DNA of 64,000 bases from Scytonema sp. UIC 10036 (GTDB taxonomy: Bacteria; Cyanobacteriota; Cyanobacteriia; Cyanobacteriales; Nostocaceae). The position numbers and the translations under genes were made by a program. The notes beneath the pieces were generated by a model that ran no database searches, was not told the DNA's origin, and saw only the letters and a list, made by a program, of their open reading frames with translations. This document shows positions 44,807 through 54,015 of this stretch, piece after piece; within the stretch, counting starts at the first letter, position 1; each line of letters opens with the position of its first letter. The stretch lies in assembly GCF_009725235.1 (NCBI RefSeq), contig NZ_WJFC01000055.1:1-64000 (forward strand), in the 5' to 3' direction.

Positions 44807-45769
44807 ATGTCTGGTGATGCAATGGTTCAAAGGGAATTATTAGATAATCAAGCTCAAAAACTCAATCACGCACGTCAGATTCTGAATGTAAAGGAATTAA
44901 GTATTTTGAACGAGCGCTCTAACATAACTGGGCTGCTTTATCTAACCGGACATCTTACTATCCTTGGCTGCAGTGGCTACCTCTGGGCAACGAATTGGGG
45001 ATATTGGTTGGTGGCGATCCCAGCATTGGTAATTTATGGCTTTAGTATTGCTTCCATGTTTGCACCAATGCACGAATGCGTTCACCGAACTGCTTTTGCT
45101 AACAATCGTTTGAATGAGGCTGTGGCTTGGTGTGCGGGAGTGCTCTCTTTTTACAACAGCACTTTCTATCGTCATTACCACAAATGGCATCACCTTTATA
45201 CTCGGGTTCCAGGTAAAGACCCGGAACTGACCGACCTCACACCACGTAACTGGAGTGAATATCTCTTGGTACTTAGCGGTTTACCTTGGTGGGCAAACAA
45301 GATACGCGGGTATTGTCGCGCTCTACTAGGTCAACTTGATGATTGCCCATTTATACCAGTTGCAGAGAGAGCCGAAGTCATTAGCTCCATCAGAGGGCAA
45401 TTAGCTGTTTATGCAGTCGCGATCGCTGTGTCAATAGCGTTCAGGCAGCCTTGGTTTGTGCTCTATTGGCTGCTGCCGCTCATTGTAGGTCAACCTATTC
45501 TGCGTTTTATTTTACTAGGGGAACATACAGGTTGCTCGCTTGACGCTAATCCATTAACCAATACGCGGGTAACACTAACCCTGTCGCCTGTGCGATTTTT
45601 CATGTGGAATATGCCATTTCATGCAGAGCACCATTTGTATCCATCAATTCCTTTCCACGCATTGCCTAAAGCCCATCAGCAGTTGAGTTCATACTTTACC
45701 CACGTCGAGCGGGGCTACATCAAAGTCAACCGGGACATTATAGCTAAATTGGGACAGTTACAAGCATGA
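44807..45769 (+). CDS. membrane fatty-acid desaturase family protein
   Basis: A 320-residue di-iron membrane enzyme with the three histidine boxes: HECVH at about 88, HYHKWHH at about 125 and HAEHH at about 280, plus GEHTGC. Four hydrophobic helices flank them (LLYLTGHLTILGCSGYLWAT, WLVAIPALVIYGFSIASMF and two later). It would introduce a double bond or hydroxyl group into a lipid or carotenoid using oxygen and electrons from ferredoxin; the exact substrate is unclear. ATG 44807 is used, with ATG 44822 an alternative. No operon partner. Confidence 0.88.
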   Translation: MSGDAMVQRELLDNQAQKLNHARQILNVKELSILNERSNITGLLYLTGHLTILGCSGYLWATNWGYWLVAIPALVIYGFSIASMFAPMHECVHRTAFANNRLNEAVAWCAGVLSFYNSTFYRHYHKWHHLYTRVPGKDPELTDLTPRNWSEYLLVLSGLPWWANKIRGYCRALLGQLDDCPFIPVAERAEVISSIRGQLAVYAVAIAVSIAFRQPWFVLYWLLPLIVGQPILRFILLGEHTGCSLDANPLTNTRVTLTLSPVRFFMWNMPFHAEHHLYPSIPFHALPKAHQQLSSYFTHVERGYIKVNRDIIAKLGQLQA

Positions 45770-46045
45770 GGAAACCGCATTGAGGGCAAGACGCGAATAG
45801 CGATCGCGCTTCTAAAACTGCATAATTTACCAAGCTTTCATTGATAAATATTTAAAGTCCATTAAACTAGACAATACTAAAAACGCCTGTGGATGTGAAA
45901 GCATTTGCAGGTTTCCTTGTATGCAGGCGATAAGGATGAGTGCTCCTAAACTGAACCTTTGATGAATAAAGCGAAAGGAGTTAGGGTGGGCGCACTCAAA
46001 GGTATCATTGCCCCCTTAGGAGCGAAAACTCATTGCTCTTACAGC
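45770..46045. other. intergenic gap
   Basis: About 275 bp containing a HIP1-like site at 45799 and short repeated words, but no supported gene. Confidence 0.4.
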
Positions 46046-46480
46046 TTAATTAGAGGAGTTTAACTCCGGACATAAATAGCGAAACGCATTCTCCCAAGTG
46101 GCCCCAACTATAGTACCTCCTTTGTCTAGATCGTATCCCCATTTTTCCCAATAAACATTTGTAAATTCTTTAGCTAACTTGATGGCTCTGTCTTTATACA
46201 AAATTTCATTTTGCCATTGCTCTTTTGCTTGGCAAAACTGTTTACCCTGCTTTAGAGAAAGGCGTTGCTGCTCGGAGTTATTTAAATAGTAATTACTATC
46301 TATTAAGAAGAGTACATGACTCACTGAAATTTTGACGGCTTGGATAAATTTCTCTTCTTTGGGTAGCGAAGAATCTACTGGTCTATGAGTTAGCCAATAA
46401 TCAAATGCTAAAAACATTGATACCAGTAAGAATATACTGCGTATAACATTATTTCTAGAAAATTTTGGTTCTCCATTCAT
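46046..46480 (-). CDS. membrane-anchored hypothetical protein
   Basis: A 144-residue protein with one N-terminal membrane helix (VIRSIFLLVSMFLAFDYWL) and a soluble domain outside or inside it: FIQAVKISVSHVLFLIDSNY, EQQRLSLKQGKQFCQAKEQW and TIVGATWENAFRYLCPELN, with two Cys. AGGGGGAAGT precedes the ATG at a good distance, supporting the start. No family is recognised. Confidence 0.65.
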   Translation of the reverse strand: MNGEPKFSRNNVIRSIFLLVSMFLAFDYWLTHRPVDSSLPKEEKFIQAVKISVSHVLFLIDSNYYLNNSEQQRLSLKQGKQFCQAKEQWQNEILYKDRAIKLAKEFTNVYWEKWGYDLDKGGTIVGATWENAFRYLCPELNSSN

Positions 46481-46965
46481 ACTTCCCCCTTCAAGAAGCT
46501 CAATAAACCTTTTTCTACCAACGCCAATCTCTAACCTTTGACTTTAAACAAAGTCAGAAGTTTGGTAGCTTAGCCATAGCATTGCCTCATGTTAAATACT
46601 TCAACAGAAGCGGCGCTTTTTCGGATACCCATTAAAGTTACTTAACATAATGACTGTAGTCGGAATTTCACAAGTAGAATCCGGAATAATACCAGACAGC
46701 AATGTAGTTACTTGGAAATTTAACTTTTGACTCCGTACAATGCAGCCTATATCTTAACTACAGTGCGCTAACACAGGAACGCCACAATGCTGCTTGGTAA
46801 ACGCGAGGTTTACGCTGCCCAAGTCCACCATCGTCGTGCCTTCCATTTGTTGGCTACTTCAAAAAGACTTATCAGGTGATGGAGGTAGTTGGTAGATAAA
46901 ATGAGAGATAAATTTAAGCATATAAATTTCTGTGAGTGAAAGCGTCTATAATCGCGAGGGGTTCC
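46481..46965. other. intergenic stretch with diverged and duplicated segments
   Basis: It holds the diverged repeat 46556-46613 (partner of 44642-44699) and the 48-bp duplicate 46875-46922. A short frame MLLGKREVYAAQVHHRRAFH from 46787 is open for about 31 codons and may be a remnant. No complete gene is seen. Confidence 0.5.
46875..46922 (+). repeat. 48-bp duplicate of the TPM gene 3' end
   Basis: GGTGATGGAGGTAGTTGGTA and the following bases up to TTAAGCATA are identical to 33478-33525 except for one base (T for C). The copied segment includes the last codons and stop of the TPM-domain gene 13.4 kb away and now lies just upstream of a Uma2 gene. Confidence 0.85.
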
Positions 46966-47367
46966 ATGCAGTCAGCCACCACCAATCCAGTTCGTTGGAC
47001 GACTTATGACTTACAAATTTTTGAAGGCGATCGCGTCAATCGCTACGAAATTATTGACGGAGAATTGTTTGTGACCAGAGCACCAGATTGGAAGCATCAA
47101 GCAGTTTGCATCAACATTGGAACTGTACTGAAGCTATGGTCAGACGAGAGCGGTTTGGGTCAACCTGCCGTTACCCCTGGGATTGTTTTTTCAGAATCAG
47201 ATAATGTCATCCCTGATATCGTTTGGGCAAGTAAGGAACGTTTGGAACGATTGCTAGATGAAGCAGGACATCTAACAGCAGCTCCAGAGTTAGTCGTTGA
47301 GGTTTTATCTCCTGGCAAAGCAAATGAAAGACGGGACAGGGAAGCCAAGTTAAAGTTGTATTCAGTT
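46966..47367 (+). pseudogene. Uma2-family gene truncated by a toxin-antitoxin module
   Basis: ATG 46966 with GAGGGG upstream starts MQSATTNPVRWTTYDLQIFE. Uma2 landmarks follow: NRYEIIDGELFVTRAPDWKH, FSESDNVIPDIVWASKERLE, PELVVEVLSPGKANERRDRE and AKLKLYS. Directly after this the normal G-V-x-E-Y-W-x-V-D block is replaced by sequence that is the antisense of the RelE-type toxin gene (frame open to 47496). The boundary near 47368 coincides with the end of the toxin gene, so arrival of that module, or a deletion at its edge, removed the last 50 or so residues. Confidence 0.8.
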
Positions 47368-47652
47368 TTAATACACATCATCGTGAGAGCCAATATCGAT
47401 GAGAACAATCTTATCCTCATCAGAATCGGGATTTGGCTCAAATTTGTAGATGATGCGGCAATCATATTCAACCCAACATGCCCACAAACCTTCTAAATCG
47501 CCTTTCAACTTGTGTGATTTTAACGAAGGTACAAAGGGATCGGCTATAAGTAATTCCAAAACTTGGAAAATTTTTTCTTCTAACTGAGAATTCTTACGAA
47601 TAACTTTCTTGAAAGCACGCTTGAAGCTACTATCCCAAATGATAAGTCTCAT
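47368..47652 (-). CDS. RelE-family toxin (YafQ/mRNA interferase type)
   Basis: A 94-residue ribosome-dependent endoribonuclease of the RelE superfamily. MRLIIWDSSFKRAFKKVIRK, FVPSLKSHKLKGDLEGLWAC and EYDCRIIYKFEP followed by IVLIDIGSHDDVY contain the typical basic face and the ending G-S-H-D-x-V-Y of YafQ-like members. It overlaps the antitoxin stop by 4 bp (ATGA), so the pair is coupled. Its 3' end marks the point where the opposing Uma2 gene is cut. Confidence 0.9.
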   Translation of the reverse strand: MRLIIWDSSFKRAFKKVIRKNSQLEEKIFQVLELLIADPFVPSLKSHKLKGDLEGLWACWVEYDCRIIYKFEPNPDSDEDKIVLIDIGSHDDVY

Positions 47653-47870
47653 TCGTTACTCAGTAAATCTCGCCGTAGGTCTTCAAGTGTACCACATTTG
47701 GCTGTACCTGCTTCAATTGCTGCCTGCGTTTGTGCGGCATTTTTAGCAATTTCTTTACGCCTTTGTTCAATCCGCCTTTTCTTTATTAAATCCAGTAGCA
47801 AATCTTGGTCTTCTCTTGGAAGCGCCTCAAAGTCTTCAATAACTGTCTGCAAAGATACAAACTTACTCAT
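47649..47870 (-). CDS. antitoxin of the RelE-type pair
   Basis: A 73-residue protein, MSKFVSLQTVIEDFEALPRE, then QDLLLDLIKKRRIEQRRKEI and TKCGTLEDLRRDLLSNE-like C-terminus. Small cyanobacterial antitoxins that precede RelE toxins have this helix-rich shape with a conserved TLEDLRRDLL tail that binds the toxin. It is first in the operon and probably autoregulatory. Confidence 0.85.
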   Translation of the reverse strand: MSKFVSLQTVIEDFEALPREDQDLLLDLIKKRRIEQRRKEIAKNAAQTQAAIEAGTAKCGTLEDLRRDLLSNE

Positions 47871-47948
47871 CGATAAAATTTACGTGTTTTTGATTTTGTA
47901 TTATCTTATTTTATCTAAACTATATTAACGTTAGCAAACTATGAATGT

Positions 47949-48734
47949 TTAACCGGAACGGCGGCTAAGTAAGACTCTAGTAACAATGAGAACAATAAGA
48001 GCGATCGCTAAAACCAATGCCAAATTTCTTACAGTTGCCTTATCCCAATTTTTAACACCAACGGCAACCAATGCCCAAACAGTAACCCCTGTATAAGCGC
48101 CGTCTTGATACTGGATTGCAATGGCTATAGTAACAACAGCTGCTACTATCAACAAAATCAACGTCCATACTTCTGCAGAAATCCCCCCTCCATTCCAATT
48201 TTGAGCATACAAAGCACAAGCCACATTCACAATTGTTGCTACACTAATCCATCCCAAGTAAATACTAATAGGAAAGTGTACGCACCACTTTTTAATACGA
48301 GATACAGGATTTTTCCCAATTTCCAATCGCAAGTAGGCAACAATTAGAGGTAGCAAAATGCCTAACATTGCGACTACTGAAAGAAAAAAGAGTCTATCTA
48401 GAAAAAGATATACCCAGATACTTTGAGCTAGACTGGCGATAACCAGTAAATAACCTATATTGCGTAAATCGGGATCTTGCTTTTGATTGGGAAGAAACTG
48501 ATAAACTGCAAAAGCAAACAAACCCAGGTAAATCAAACCCCAAATTGCAAAGGCATAGTTAGCAGGAATAATTAGAACATTTCTAAATAATGTATTAGAA
48601 ATTTCACCAATACTTAGCCCATTTAATGGAAAAATATTAGAGATAACATTCACTACAAAAGCGGTTGCGATCGCACCTAGTGTAAGAATTTGACGAAGAA
48701 AATCATTGTCTAATCGGAAGTTAGACTGCTGCAT
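47949..48734 (-). CDS. tryptophan-rich sensory protein (TspO/MBR-like)
   Basis: A 261-residue membrane protein with about seven or eight helices. Landmarks are NYAFAIWGLIYLGLFAFAVY, VASLAQSIWVYLFLD-type segments, HFPISIYLGWISVATIVNVA and WTLILLIVAAVVTIAIAIQY. It resembles the extended cyanobacterial tryptophan-rich sensory proteins related to TspO, which bind tetrapyrroles or hydrophobic ligands; the particular ligand here is unknown. It lies 19 bp after the GT39 gene on the same strand and may be cotranscribed. Confidence 0.8.
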   Translation of the reverse strand: MQQSNFRLDNDFLRQILTLGAIATAFVVNVISNIFPLNGLSIGEISNTLFRNVLIIPANYAFAIWGLIYLGLFAFAVYQFLPNQKQDPDLRNIGYLLVIASLAQSIWVYLFLDRLFFLSVVAMLGILLPLIVAYLRLEIGKNPVSRIKKWCVHFPISIYLGWISVATIVNVACALYAQNWNGGGISAEVWTLILLIVAAVVTIAIAIQYQDGAYTGVTVWALVAVGVKNWDKATVRNLALVLAIALIVLIVTRVLLSRRSG

Positions 48735-48753
48735 GGTTTTGGTTCAACAATAT

Positions 48754-50445
48754 CTATTTTTCTTTTAGCTTATCGTTATTTAGAAGTTGAATTAAATTGA
48801 CCTTTTGGACGGTACCAACAAGACGATAAGGCTGAGATACCAAAGTCATTTTTTTTGCAGGAATCCAAGCATAGCTAGCAGCCGGAAGTTCAGAAACTTG
48901 TTGTACCTTCTGTCCGTGATGAGGGGTGTAGAAATTCAACAAAACTCCAGTTTTTCCACCAATTTGGACAAAATAAACGGGTGAAGAAGACAAAACTTGA
49001 GCAATCTCAGGCTGATGAATAAAAGCTTTCAAATCTGGATTATAGTCACCTATGATACCAGTACTACCAGCAACAGCCAAAGTTAACCAAGCAGGAATTA
49101 ACCACCCTGCTATCCAATAGCGAACTGTTAAAAACTTTTGATCGTAATGATAACGAGCAATCCAAATTGCAAGTAAAATCAGCCAACCTATTCCCAATAC
49201 CAATCCCATAGTCGCATACTTGCGAACTTCTGCATCACCTATAGTAAAAGCCACAACACCTGCTACTGACAGTACAACACCCAATCCACCAAAGGCATAA
49301 CTGAGATTTCGGGCTAAGGAGGAGGGGGTGAGGGAGTGAGGGATTCCTTGTGTATTTTGTCTCCTTGTTCCTTTGTCAGTCTCCATGACTAAACGAAAAT
49401 TGGTATAACCTCTACCCAACCAATTCAAACCCACAGCACCCAGTAAAGCAATGAACGGATAGAGGGTGAGACTGTAGTGAGGTAAGCGAGTCGGGAAAAG
49501 AGTTAGTTCGACAAATAAAGTCAGAGGAAAACCAATAAGGAGGAGATGGTAGCGAGGAATGGGGCGGCGTAGAACTACGCCCAAGCCTAAAAGACTCACA
49601 AAAAACCAGGGAAATGCTCGAACTGGTAAGTTCCAGAAATAAAACTCCAACCCATTATTATTCCGATCGCCAGAACTCAACTTCATTACAAAGTTGATTA
49701 ATTCTGCAAAACCGTTTTTGCCATAGTGGTGAAAGTTGAGCCAAAGCCAGATACCAGTAGGAATTAAACCTACGACAAATCCCAAGTACAACATTGGGTT
49801 GGTGAGATGACGATGGCGGCGATGCTCCCAAATTAGGTAAGGTAGCAAAGCGACGATGGGTAAGACAATCATGAAGCTTCTCACTAAGAAGCCCAAACCA
49901 AAACTTAAACCAGCAAGAAAACTCCAGAAAAAGCGGTATCGGGGATGTAGTTCTGCTTTTAAGAAAGACCAAATAGCCAAAAGTACCAAGAAAATCATAG
50001 GTACATCGGGTGTACCCAAGCGACTGTACTGCAACCAAAGGAATTCAACACTTAAAATGGCAGCAGCTAACCAACCCACTTTTTTGCCTAAGAGAATTCT
50101 GCCGATTTCGTATAATAGTAACACGCTGAGAATGCCTGCCATCGCACTTGGCAGTCGCACGCTGGTTTCATTAATCCCGAACAAGGTATAGGCACTGGCT
50201 ATTAACCAGTAGGGACCGGGAGTTTTATGATGGGGTGTTGACCATGGATGTATCCAGTCACCTGACTCTACCATGAAACGCGATCGCCAAGCATAAAGCC
50301 CTTCATCATGTGCCATCAAGCTGTCTTGCCCCGAGTTAAACAGCAGTAGCGGCAGTGTCCAAAGTAACAAGCTTATATAAGGAAAACCCCATAATATCTC
50401 AGTAAAAACCCTATTACGATAAATACATTGTGCTTTATACAACAT
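48754..50445 (-). CDS. ArnT-like GT39 glycosyltransferase
   Basis: A polytopic GT-C enzyme of about 563 residues that should transfer a sugar from a polyprenyl-phosphate donor at the outer face of the plasma membrane. The first loop has LMAHDEGLYAWRSRFMVESG with the DE pair typical of ArnT/PMT enzymes, followed by TPGPYWLIASAYTLFGINET, LPSAMAGILSVLLLYEIGRI and QYSRLGTPDVPMIFLVLLAI. The C-terminal part (about 455-563) is periplasmic. ATG 50445 is chosen; a TTG at 50463 with AAGGAG upstream is an alternative. Twelve or so helices. Confidence 0.87.
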   Translation of the reverse strand: MLYKAQCIYRNRVFTEILWGFPYISLLLWTLPLLLFNSGQDSLMAHDEGLYAWRSRFMVESGDWIHPWSTPHHKTPGPYWLIASAYTLFGINETSVRLPSAMAGILSVLLLYEIGRILLGKKVGWLAAAILSVEFLWLQYSRLGTPDVPMIFLVLLAIWSFLKAELHPRYRFFWSFLAGLSFGLGFLVRSFMIVLPIVALLPYLIWEHRRHRHLTNPMLYLGFVVGLIPTGIWLWLNFHHYGKNGFAELINFVMKLSSGDRNNNGLEFYFWNLPVRAFPWFFVSLLGLGVVLRRPIPRYHLLLIGFPLTLFVELTLFPTRLPHYSLTLYPFIALLGAVGLNWLGRGYTNFRLVMETDKGTRRQNTQGIPHSLTPSSLARNLSYAFGGLGVVLSVAGVVAFTIGDAEVRKYATMGLVLGIGWLILLAIWIARYHYDQKFLTVRYWIAGWLIPAWLTLAVAGSTGIIGDYNPDLKAFIHQPEIAQVLSSSPVYFVQIGGKTGVLLNFYTPHHGQKVQQVSELPAASYAWIPAKKMTLVSQPYRLVGTVQKVNLIQLLNNDKLKEK

Positions 50446-50651
50446 TGAATTAAACCCAGCCAAATTTTTATTTGGCTCCTTGAGTGTTTGTATCTATTTA
50501 TAGAATACGTATTGTGGTATCAAAATTGTTGCCAACGAAAATGGGAATTGGGCATCGGGAATTGGGAATTGGGCATCGTAAAAGCTATTCAAGACAGCAT
50601 TACCCCATGCCCATAGCCCATAGCCCATAGAACTACCTTGAAAAAACATTT

Positions 50652-51296
50652 ATGCCATTAAGACCAGAGCAACGCGATAAGCTAGACATTACAGATGACA
50701 AGCTGTTTTACGAATATCCCCGCTTCGTCACTCATGTGGATGAAGGTTTTATTCAACAGCTAATTGACTTGTACCGCGAGCGACTCAAACCCAACACCCG
50801 TATCTTTGACATGATGAGTAGTTGGGTATCCCACCTACCAGAAGAGATGGAATTTGAATATGTGGAAGGACATGGGCTAAATGCTGAAGAACTAGAACGC
50901 AATCCACGGTTGAATCATTACTTCGTACAAAATCTCAACGAAAACCCCCAACTTCCTTTACCAGACCAAAATTTTGATGCCGTACTCAACTGTGTTTCCG
51001 TGCAGTACTTACAATATCCAGAAGCAATTTTTTCAGAAATTCACCGCATTCTTAAACCGGGTGGTGTAGCAATTATCAGCTTTTCCAACCGAATGTTTTT
51101 CCAAAAAGCAATTCAAGCGTGGCGCGAGGGTAGTGAAGCGAGTCGAGTTGCACTGGTGAAAAGTTACTTCTCTTCTGTACCGGGCTTTTCTCCTCCTGAG
51201 GTTATTGCACGCCAGTCAACAGCTCCCAATTTACTACAGTGGTTGGGAGTTGGAGGGGGAGATCCATTCTACGCTGTCATAGCACACCGCAATTGA
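50652..51296 (+). CDS. SAM-dependent methyltransferase (type 11)
   Basis: A 214-residue class I methyltransferase. The motif I region is unusual, TRIFDMMSSWVSHLPEEMEF, lacking the typical GxGxG loop, while FDAVLNCVSVQYLQYPEAIF and HRILKPGGVAIISFSNRMFF are the standard motif IV and post-motif segments of the type 11 family. The degenerate glycine loop is shared by a set of cyanobacterial and plant methyltransferases, so this may be natural. Substrate unknown. Flanked by tandem-word repeats on both sides; monocistronic. Confidence 0.8.
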   Translation: MPLRPEQRDKLDITDDKLFYEYPRFVTHVDEGFIQQLIDLYRERLKPNTRIFDMMSSWVSHLPEEMEFEYVEGHGLNAEELERNPRLNHYFVQNLNENPQLPLPDQNFDAVLNCVSVQYLQYPEAIFSEIHRILKPGGVAIISFSNRMFFQKAIQAWREGSEASRVALVKSYFSSVPGFSPPEVIARQSTAPNLLQWLGVGGGDPFYAVIAHRN

Positions 51297-51486
51297 GAAT
51301 GGCGATTGGGGATTAGGGATTTGCGACTGGGGACTGGGTTTTTCCTTAACCCCTAACTCCTAACCCCTAACCCCGACCTTACGGTAGTTGCACTCAAAAG
51401 TTATTAGAAAGTAAATTTTTCAAGTAAACACTACAGGAAAGCAGATAATAAATTGCCTGTAAGTTAAGCACATGGAGGAGGCAAAG

Positions 51487-51999
51487 ATGATTTTCCCTCG
51501 TGTCCGTAGAGTATTGGTGGCTTTGTTGTTATGTTTGTTACTAGTGACAACGGGGTGTGCAACGAAAGCCCCCGGACGATTCGATCAAGTACAGCAAGAA
51601 AGTAGCAGGCAAAAAAGCGGTCAAGCTGTCGCTAAAGAAGCAACCCAAGGTAGCGAATTTAACAAATTCTTCCCCTCTGCTGGTGATGGTTACCAACGAG
51701 TTTTTACCCAAGAGAAAAAAGGCTTTGCTGAAGCTAAGTTGAAGCAAGACGGTAAAGATATAGCCATGTTAGCCATTTCTGATACAACGAGTGTTCCAGG
51801 TTCGGCTGCTACCTACTCAAATAGCACAACAAAAATAGCCGGTTATCCCGCACGCCAATTGGGTAATACTCAAACATCAGTACTGGTAAACAATCGCTAC
51901 CAAGTCAAAGTGATTTCCCGCGATCCGTCATTTACAGCAAGCGATCGCGAAGCATGGATACAAAAATTCAACCTTGATGGTTTGGCAAAACTGAAATAA
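51487..51999 (+). CDS. predicted lipoprotein
   Basis: A 170-residue lipoprotein: the signal peptide VRRVLVALLLCLLLVTTGC ends in the lipobox L-V-T-T-G-C, so Cys is lipidated and the protein is membrane-tethered. The mature domain (FFPSAGDGYQRVFTQEKKGF, KIAGYPARQLGNTQTSVLV, YQVKVISRDPSFTASDREAW) is beta-rich and unrecognised. GGAGGAGG upstream decides ATG 51487 over 51472. Just ahead of a large repeat and the 295-residue gene. Confidence 0.8.
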   Translation: MIFPRVRRVLVALLLCLLLVTTGCATKAPGRFDQVQQESSRQKSGQAVAKEATQGSEFNKFFPSAGDGYQRVFTQEKKGFAEAKLKQDGKDIAMLAISDTTSVPGSAATYSNSTTKIAGYPARQLGNTQTSVLVNNRYQVKVISRDPSFTASDREAWIQKFNLDGLAKLK

Positions 52000-52088
52000 G
52001 GCTAATGGCTAATGGCTAATGGCTAATGGTAAGAACGCAATTAACAACTAACAATTAGCAATTAGCAATTAGCAATTAGCAATTAACA
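52000..52088. repeat. two short tandem repeats
   Basis: About 52002-52030 holds GGCTAAT copies, and 52040-52085 AGCAATT/AATTAGC-type copies, both heptamer-based. They fill the gap between the lipoprotein gene and the next gene. Confidence 0.7.
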
Positions 52089-52114
52089 AACTACATAACA
52101 ACAAGGAGTATTTT

Positions 52115-53002
52115 GTGGCTAAACCTATTTTTGAACTGGTTGACGAGCTACCAACCGGCGGTTTGACAGTGTCAATGTTGAACTCTCTGGATTTCGTAGC
52201 TCCGGGCCAATGGCACAATGTGGTTGGATTTGTCAATACCATCAAAACTGTAACTGGCGAAACTGATGACGCCCTAATTCAAGCGATTGGTGAAAGAGCA
52301 ATTTATCTCTACAACGATCGCTCTCAAGGGTACCAACGCGCCATGTGGCTTTATCAAACTGTTGACAGCACAGATAGAGCACTTGGTGCGGCAGCGTTAG
52401 CGAATAAAGTCGGTGAAAAAATTCCTCTTTTTGGCTTTCTCAACAAAGTAACTCCCAAATCTGATAAAGCCCAAACTATTGATTTATGTATAAAGTTAGT
52501 TGCCGAGTTGGTAGCTTTCTGTCAAATCAATGGTATTCCTGGAGACAGTATTGGAGATTTTGTTGCTTCTTTAGGTGAATATAGTGGTGAGTCGCTCATC
52601 CGTATGGTTGCCTTAGTTTGTGTAGATGGCTTACTGCCTCTTGGTCCTGATTTTATCAGCACAGCATTATCCAGAATTAGCCAGACAAACCCCCAAGAAT
52701 TGGAACAGAATGCCACTTACCAAAACATTCAAGATGCAATTCCTGGTGGTGATTCTCGCGGAAAACTTAACTTTATTGGGGAAAGCTTTGACTCAGTTAA
52801 GGGTTGGATGAGCGGTTTGGTTGCTTCCAATGGTTTAACGCCACAAAAAGTTGCTCACAACTTGCAAAGCTTCCTTGATGTTGCAGATGAGAATCTAGAC
52901 TATTTAGCTGCATTCCTGGATGTTTCAACCAACTACTACGAGCATACAGGGACACAAACTTTAGCACGCCGTCTTATTGAACGGGCATTTGCTGAAATTT
53001 AA
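52115..53002 (+). CDS. conserved cyanobacterial hypothetical protein, helical
   Basis: A 295-residue, largely alpha-helical soluble protein. Start GTG at 52115 with AAGGAG just upstream. Segments include FAPGQWHNVVGFVNTIKTVT-like repeats of polar and hydrophobic residues, YLYNDRSQGYQRAMWLYQTV, ALAALANKVGEKIPLFGFLN-like and YSGESLIRMVALVCVDGLLP. I cannot assign a family name. No signal peptide or membrane segment, so it should be cytoplasmic. Followed by a bidirectional hairpin at 53103-53125. Confidence 0.7.
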   Translation: MAKPIFELVDELPTGGLTVSMLNSLDFVAPGQWHNVVGFVNTIKTVTGETDDALIQAIGERAIYLYNDRSQGYQRAMWLYQTVDSTDRALGAAALANKVGEKIPLFGFLNKVTPKSDKAQTIDLCIKLVAELVAFCQINGIPGDSIGDFVASLGEYSGESLIRMVALVCVDGLLPLGPDFISTALSRISQTNPQELEQNATYQNIQDAIPGGDSRGKLNFIGESFDSVKGWMSGLVASNGLTPQKVAHNLQSFLDVADENLDYLAAFLDVSTNYYEHTGTQTLARRLIERAFAEI

Positions 53003-53102
53003 TTCTTACCAAGTATTCACCTAAAATCAGCCTAATGGCTGGTTTTTAAACCTCATCAGTTACGTATATTGATACAGGTGATGTGCTTGTTCTTTTTCCG
53101 TG

Positions 53103-53125
53103 AAGGCACGGCAGTGCCGTGCCCT
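53103..53125. terminator. palindromic GGCACGGCAGTGCCGTGCC hairpin between convergent genes
   Basis: GGCACGGCA and TGCCGTGCC form a stem with almost no loop. It lies between the stops of the converging genes at 53002 and 53125 and could end both. It may equally be a dispersed repeat. Confidence 0.5.
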
Positions 53126-53892
53126 TACTTCGGTAATTTGACTCCCTGTACTATTACAGGCATATGCGGTTCAAAATTCCGGAAATTTTCCACTTTATCA
53201 AACTTCCCTGTTGCGGAGGCTGTGTCAAAGGCAGTTGTAATGACGTACAGGGCTTTACCGTCAAAGGCAACATAACCGCGATGTTCTTCATGAGATCCAC
53301 CTTGTTTTTTCAGCCCTGCAAATCCGTAGTACACTCCCTTCAGTTTACCGACTTGTACTGTTTGAGGGGGCTGGGATGAGAAGGTAATTTTGTTGCTGTA
53401 CTCTCCCTTACGATCTTTTGCCAAAACACTGTAGTGCTCAGAAGTCCAAAGTTTCAGTGCTGAGGTTACCTGGTTTTGGTTCTTCGGGTCTTGGTAATCT
53501 ATTTTAGAATTTGCTGGAATACCGACTTGTACCAGCATTTTTTGAAAATTTGGTAGTTTGTCTAAAGGGTATACTCCCATCTCAACTGTACCCAAAACTT
53601 TTTCTTGAGAAGATACGCAGAGTAAAGGTGCAGTTCCTTCACAAGGTGAAACACTCCAGCCCGATGGGGCGCTCGTTTTCCCTAAGATTGTCTTCCAGAT
53701 ATTGCCTTGAGTTGCTTGTGAGTTAGCAGCACTCCCTTGTACAACCGCAGGTTGCTGCGATTTATGGGCAGCTGAAAACTTAGAGAAAGCTTGTATCAAG
53801 CCAAGTGGTGTTAATACTGAAACAACAAGAGCACCAAGGAGAACGTGATAGAGTCTTAACATAAGTTTTATAAATATAATTCGTTTTACCAT
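53125..53892 (-). CDS. secreted or membrane-anchored hypothetical protein
   Basis: A 255-residue protein with an N-terminal hydrophobic segment (YHVLLGALVVSVLTPLGLIQ) acting as a signal peptide or anchor and a beta-rich mature part: APSGWSVSPCEGTAPLLCVS with two Cys, EHYSVLAKDRKGEYSNKITF, GKLKGVYYGFAGLKKQGGSH and GYVAFDGKALYVITTAFDTA. Unrecognised. ATG 53892 and ATG 53862 are both possible; neither has a clear ribosome site. Convergent with the 295-residue gene. Confidence 0.65.
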   Translation of the reverse strand: MVKRIIFIKLMLRLYHVLLGALVVSVLTPLGLIQAFSKFSAAHKSQQPAVVQGSAANSQATQGNIWKTILGKTSAPSGWSVSPCEGTAPLLCVSSQEKVLGTVEMGVYPLDKLPNFQKMLVQVGIPANSKIDYQDPKNQNQVTSALKLWTSEHYSVLAKDRKGEYSNKITFSSQPPQTVQVGKLKGVYYGFAGLKKQGGSHEEHRGYVAFDGKALYVITTAFDTASATGKFDKVENFRNFEPHMPVIVQGVKLPK

Positions 53893-54015
53893 TTTAGATT
53901 TTGGATTTTAGATTTTGGATTGAAAAAGCCTTAGTTGGGCTTAATTTTAACCAACGATCTGTTGCATTCCTGTTTCAAAATGGTACGAGTTAGCAGATAA
54001 CATTATCTGCTAGCT

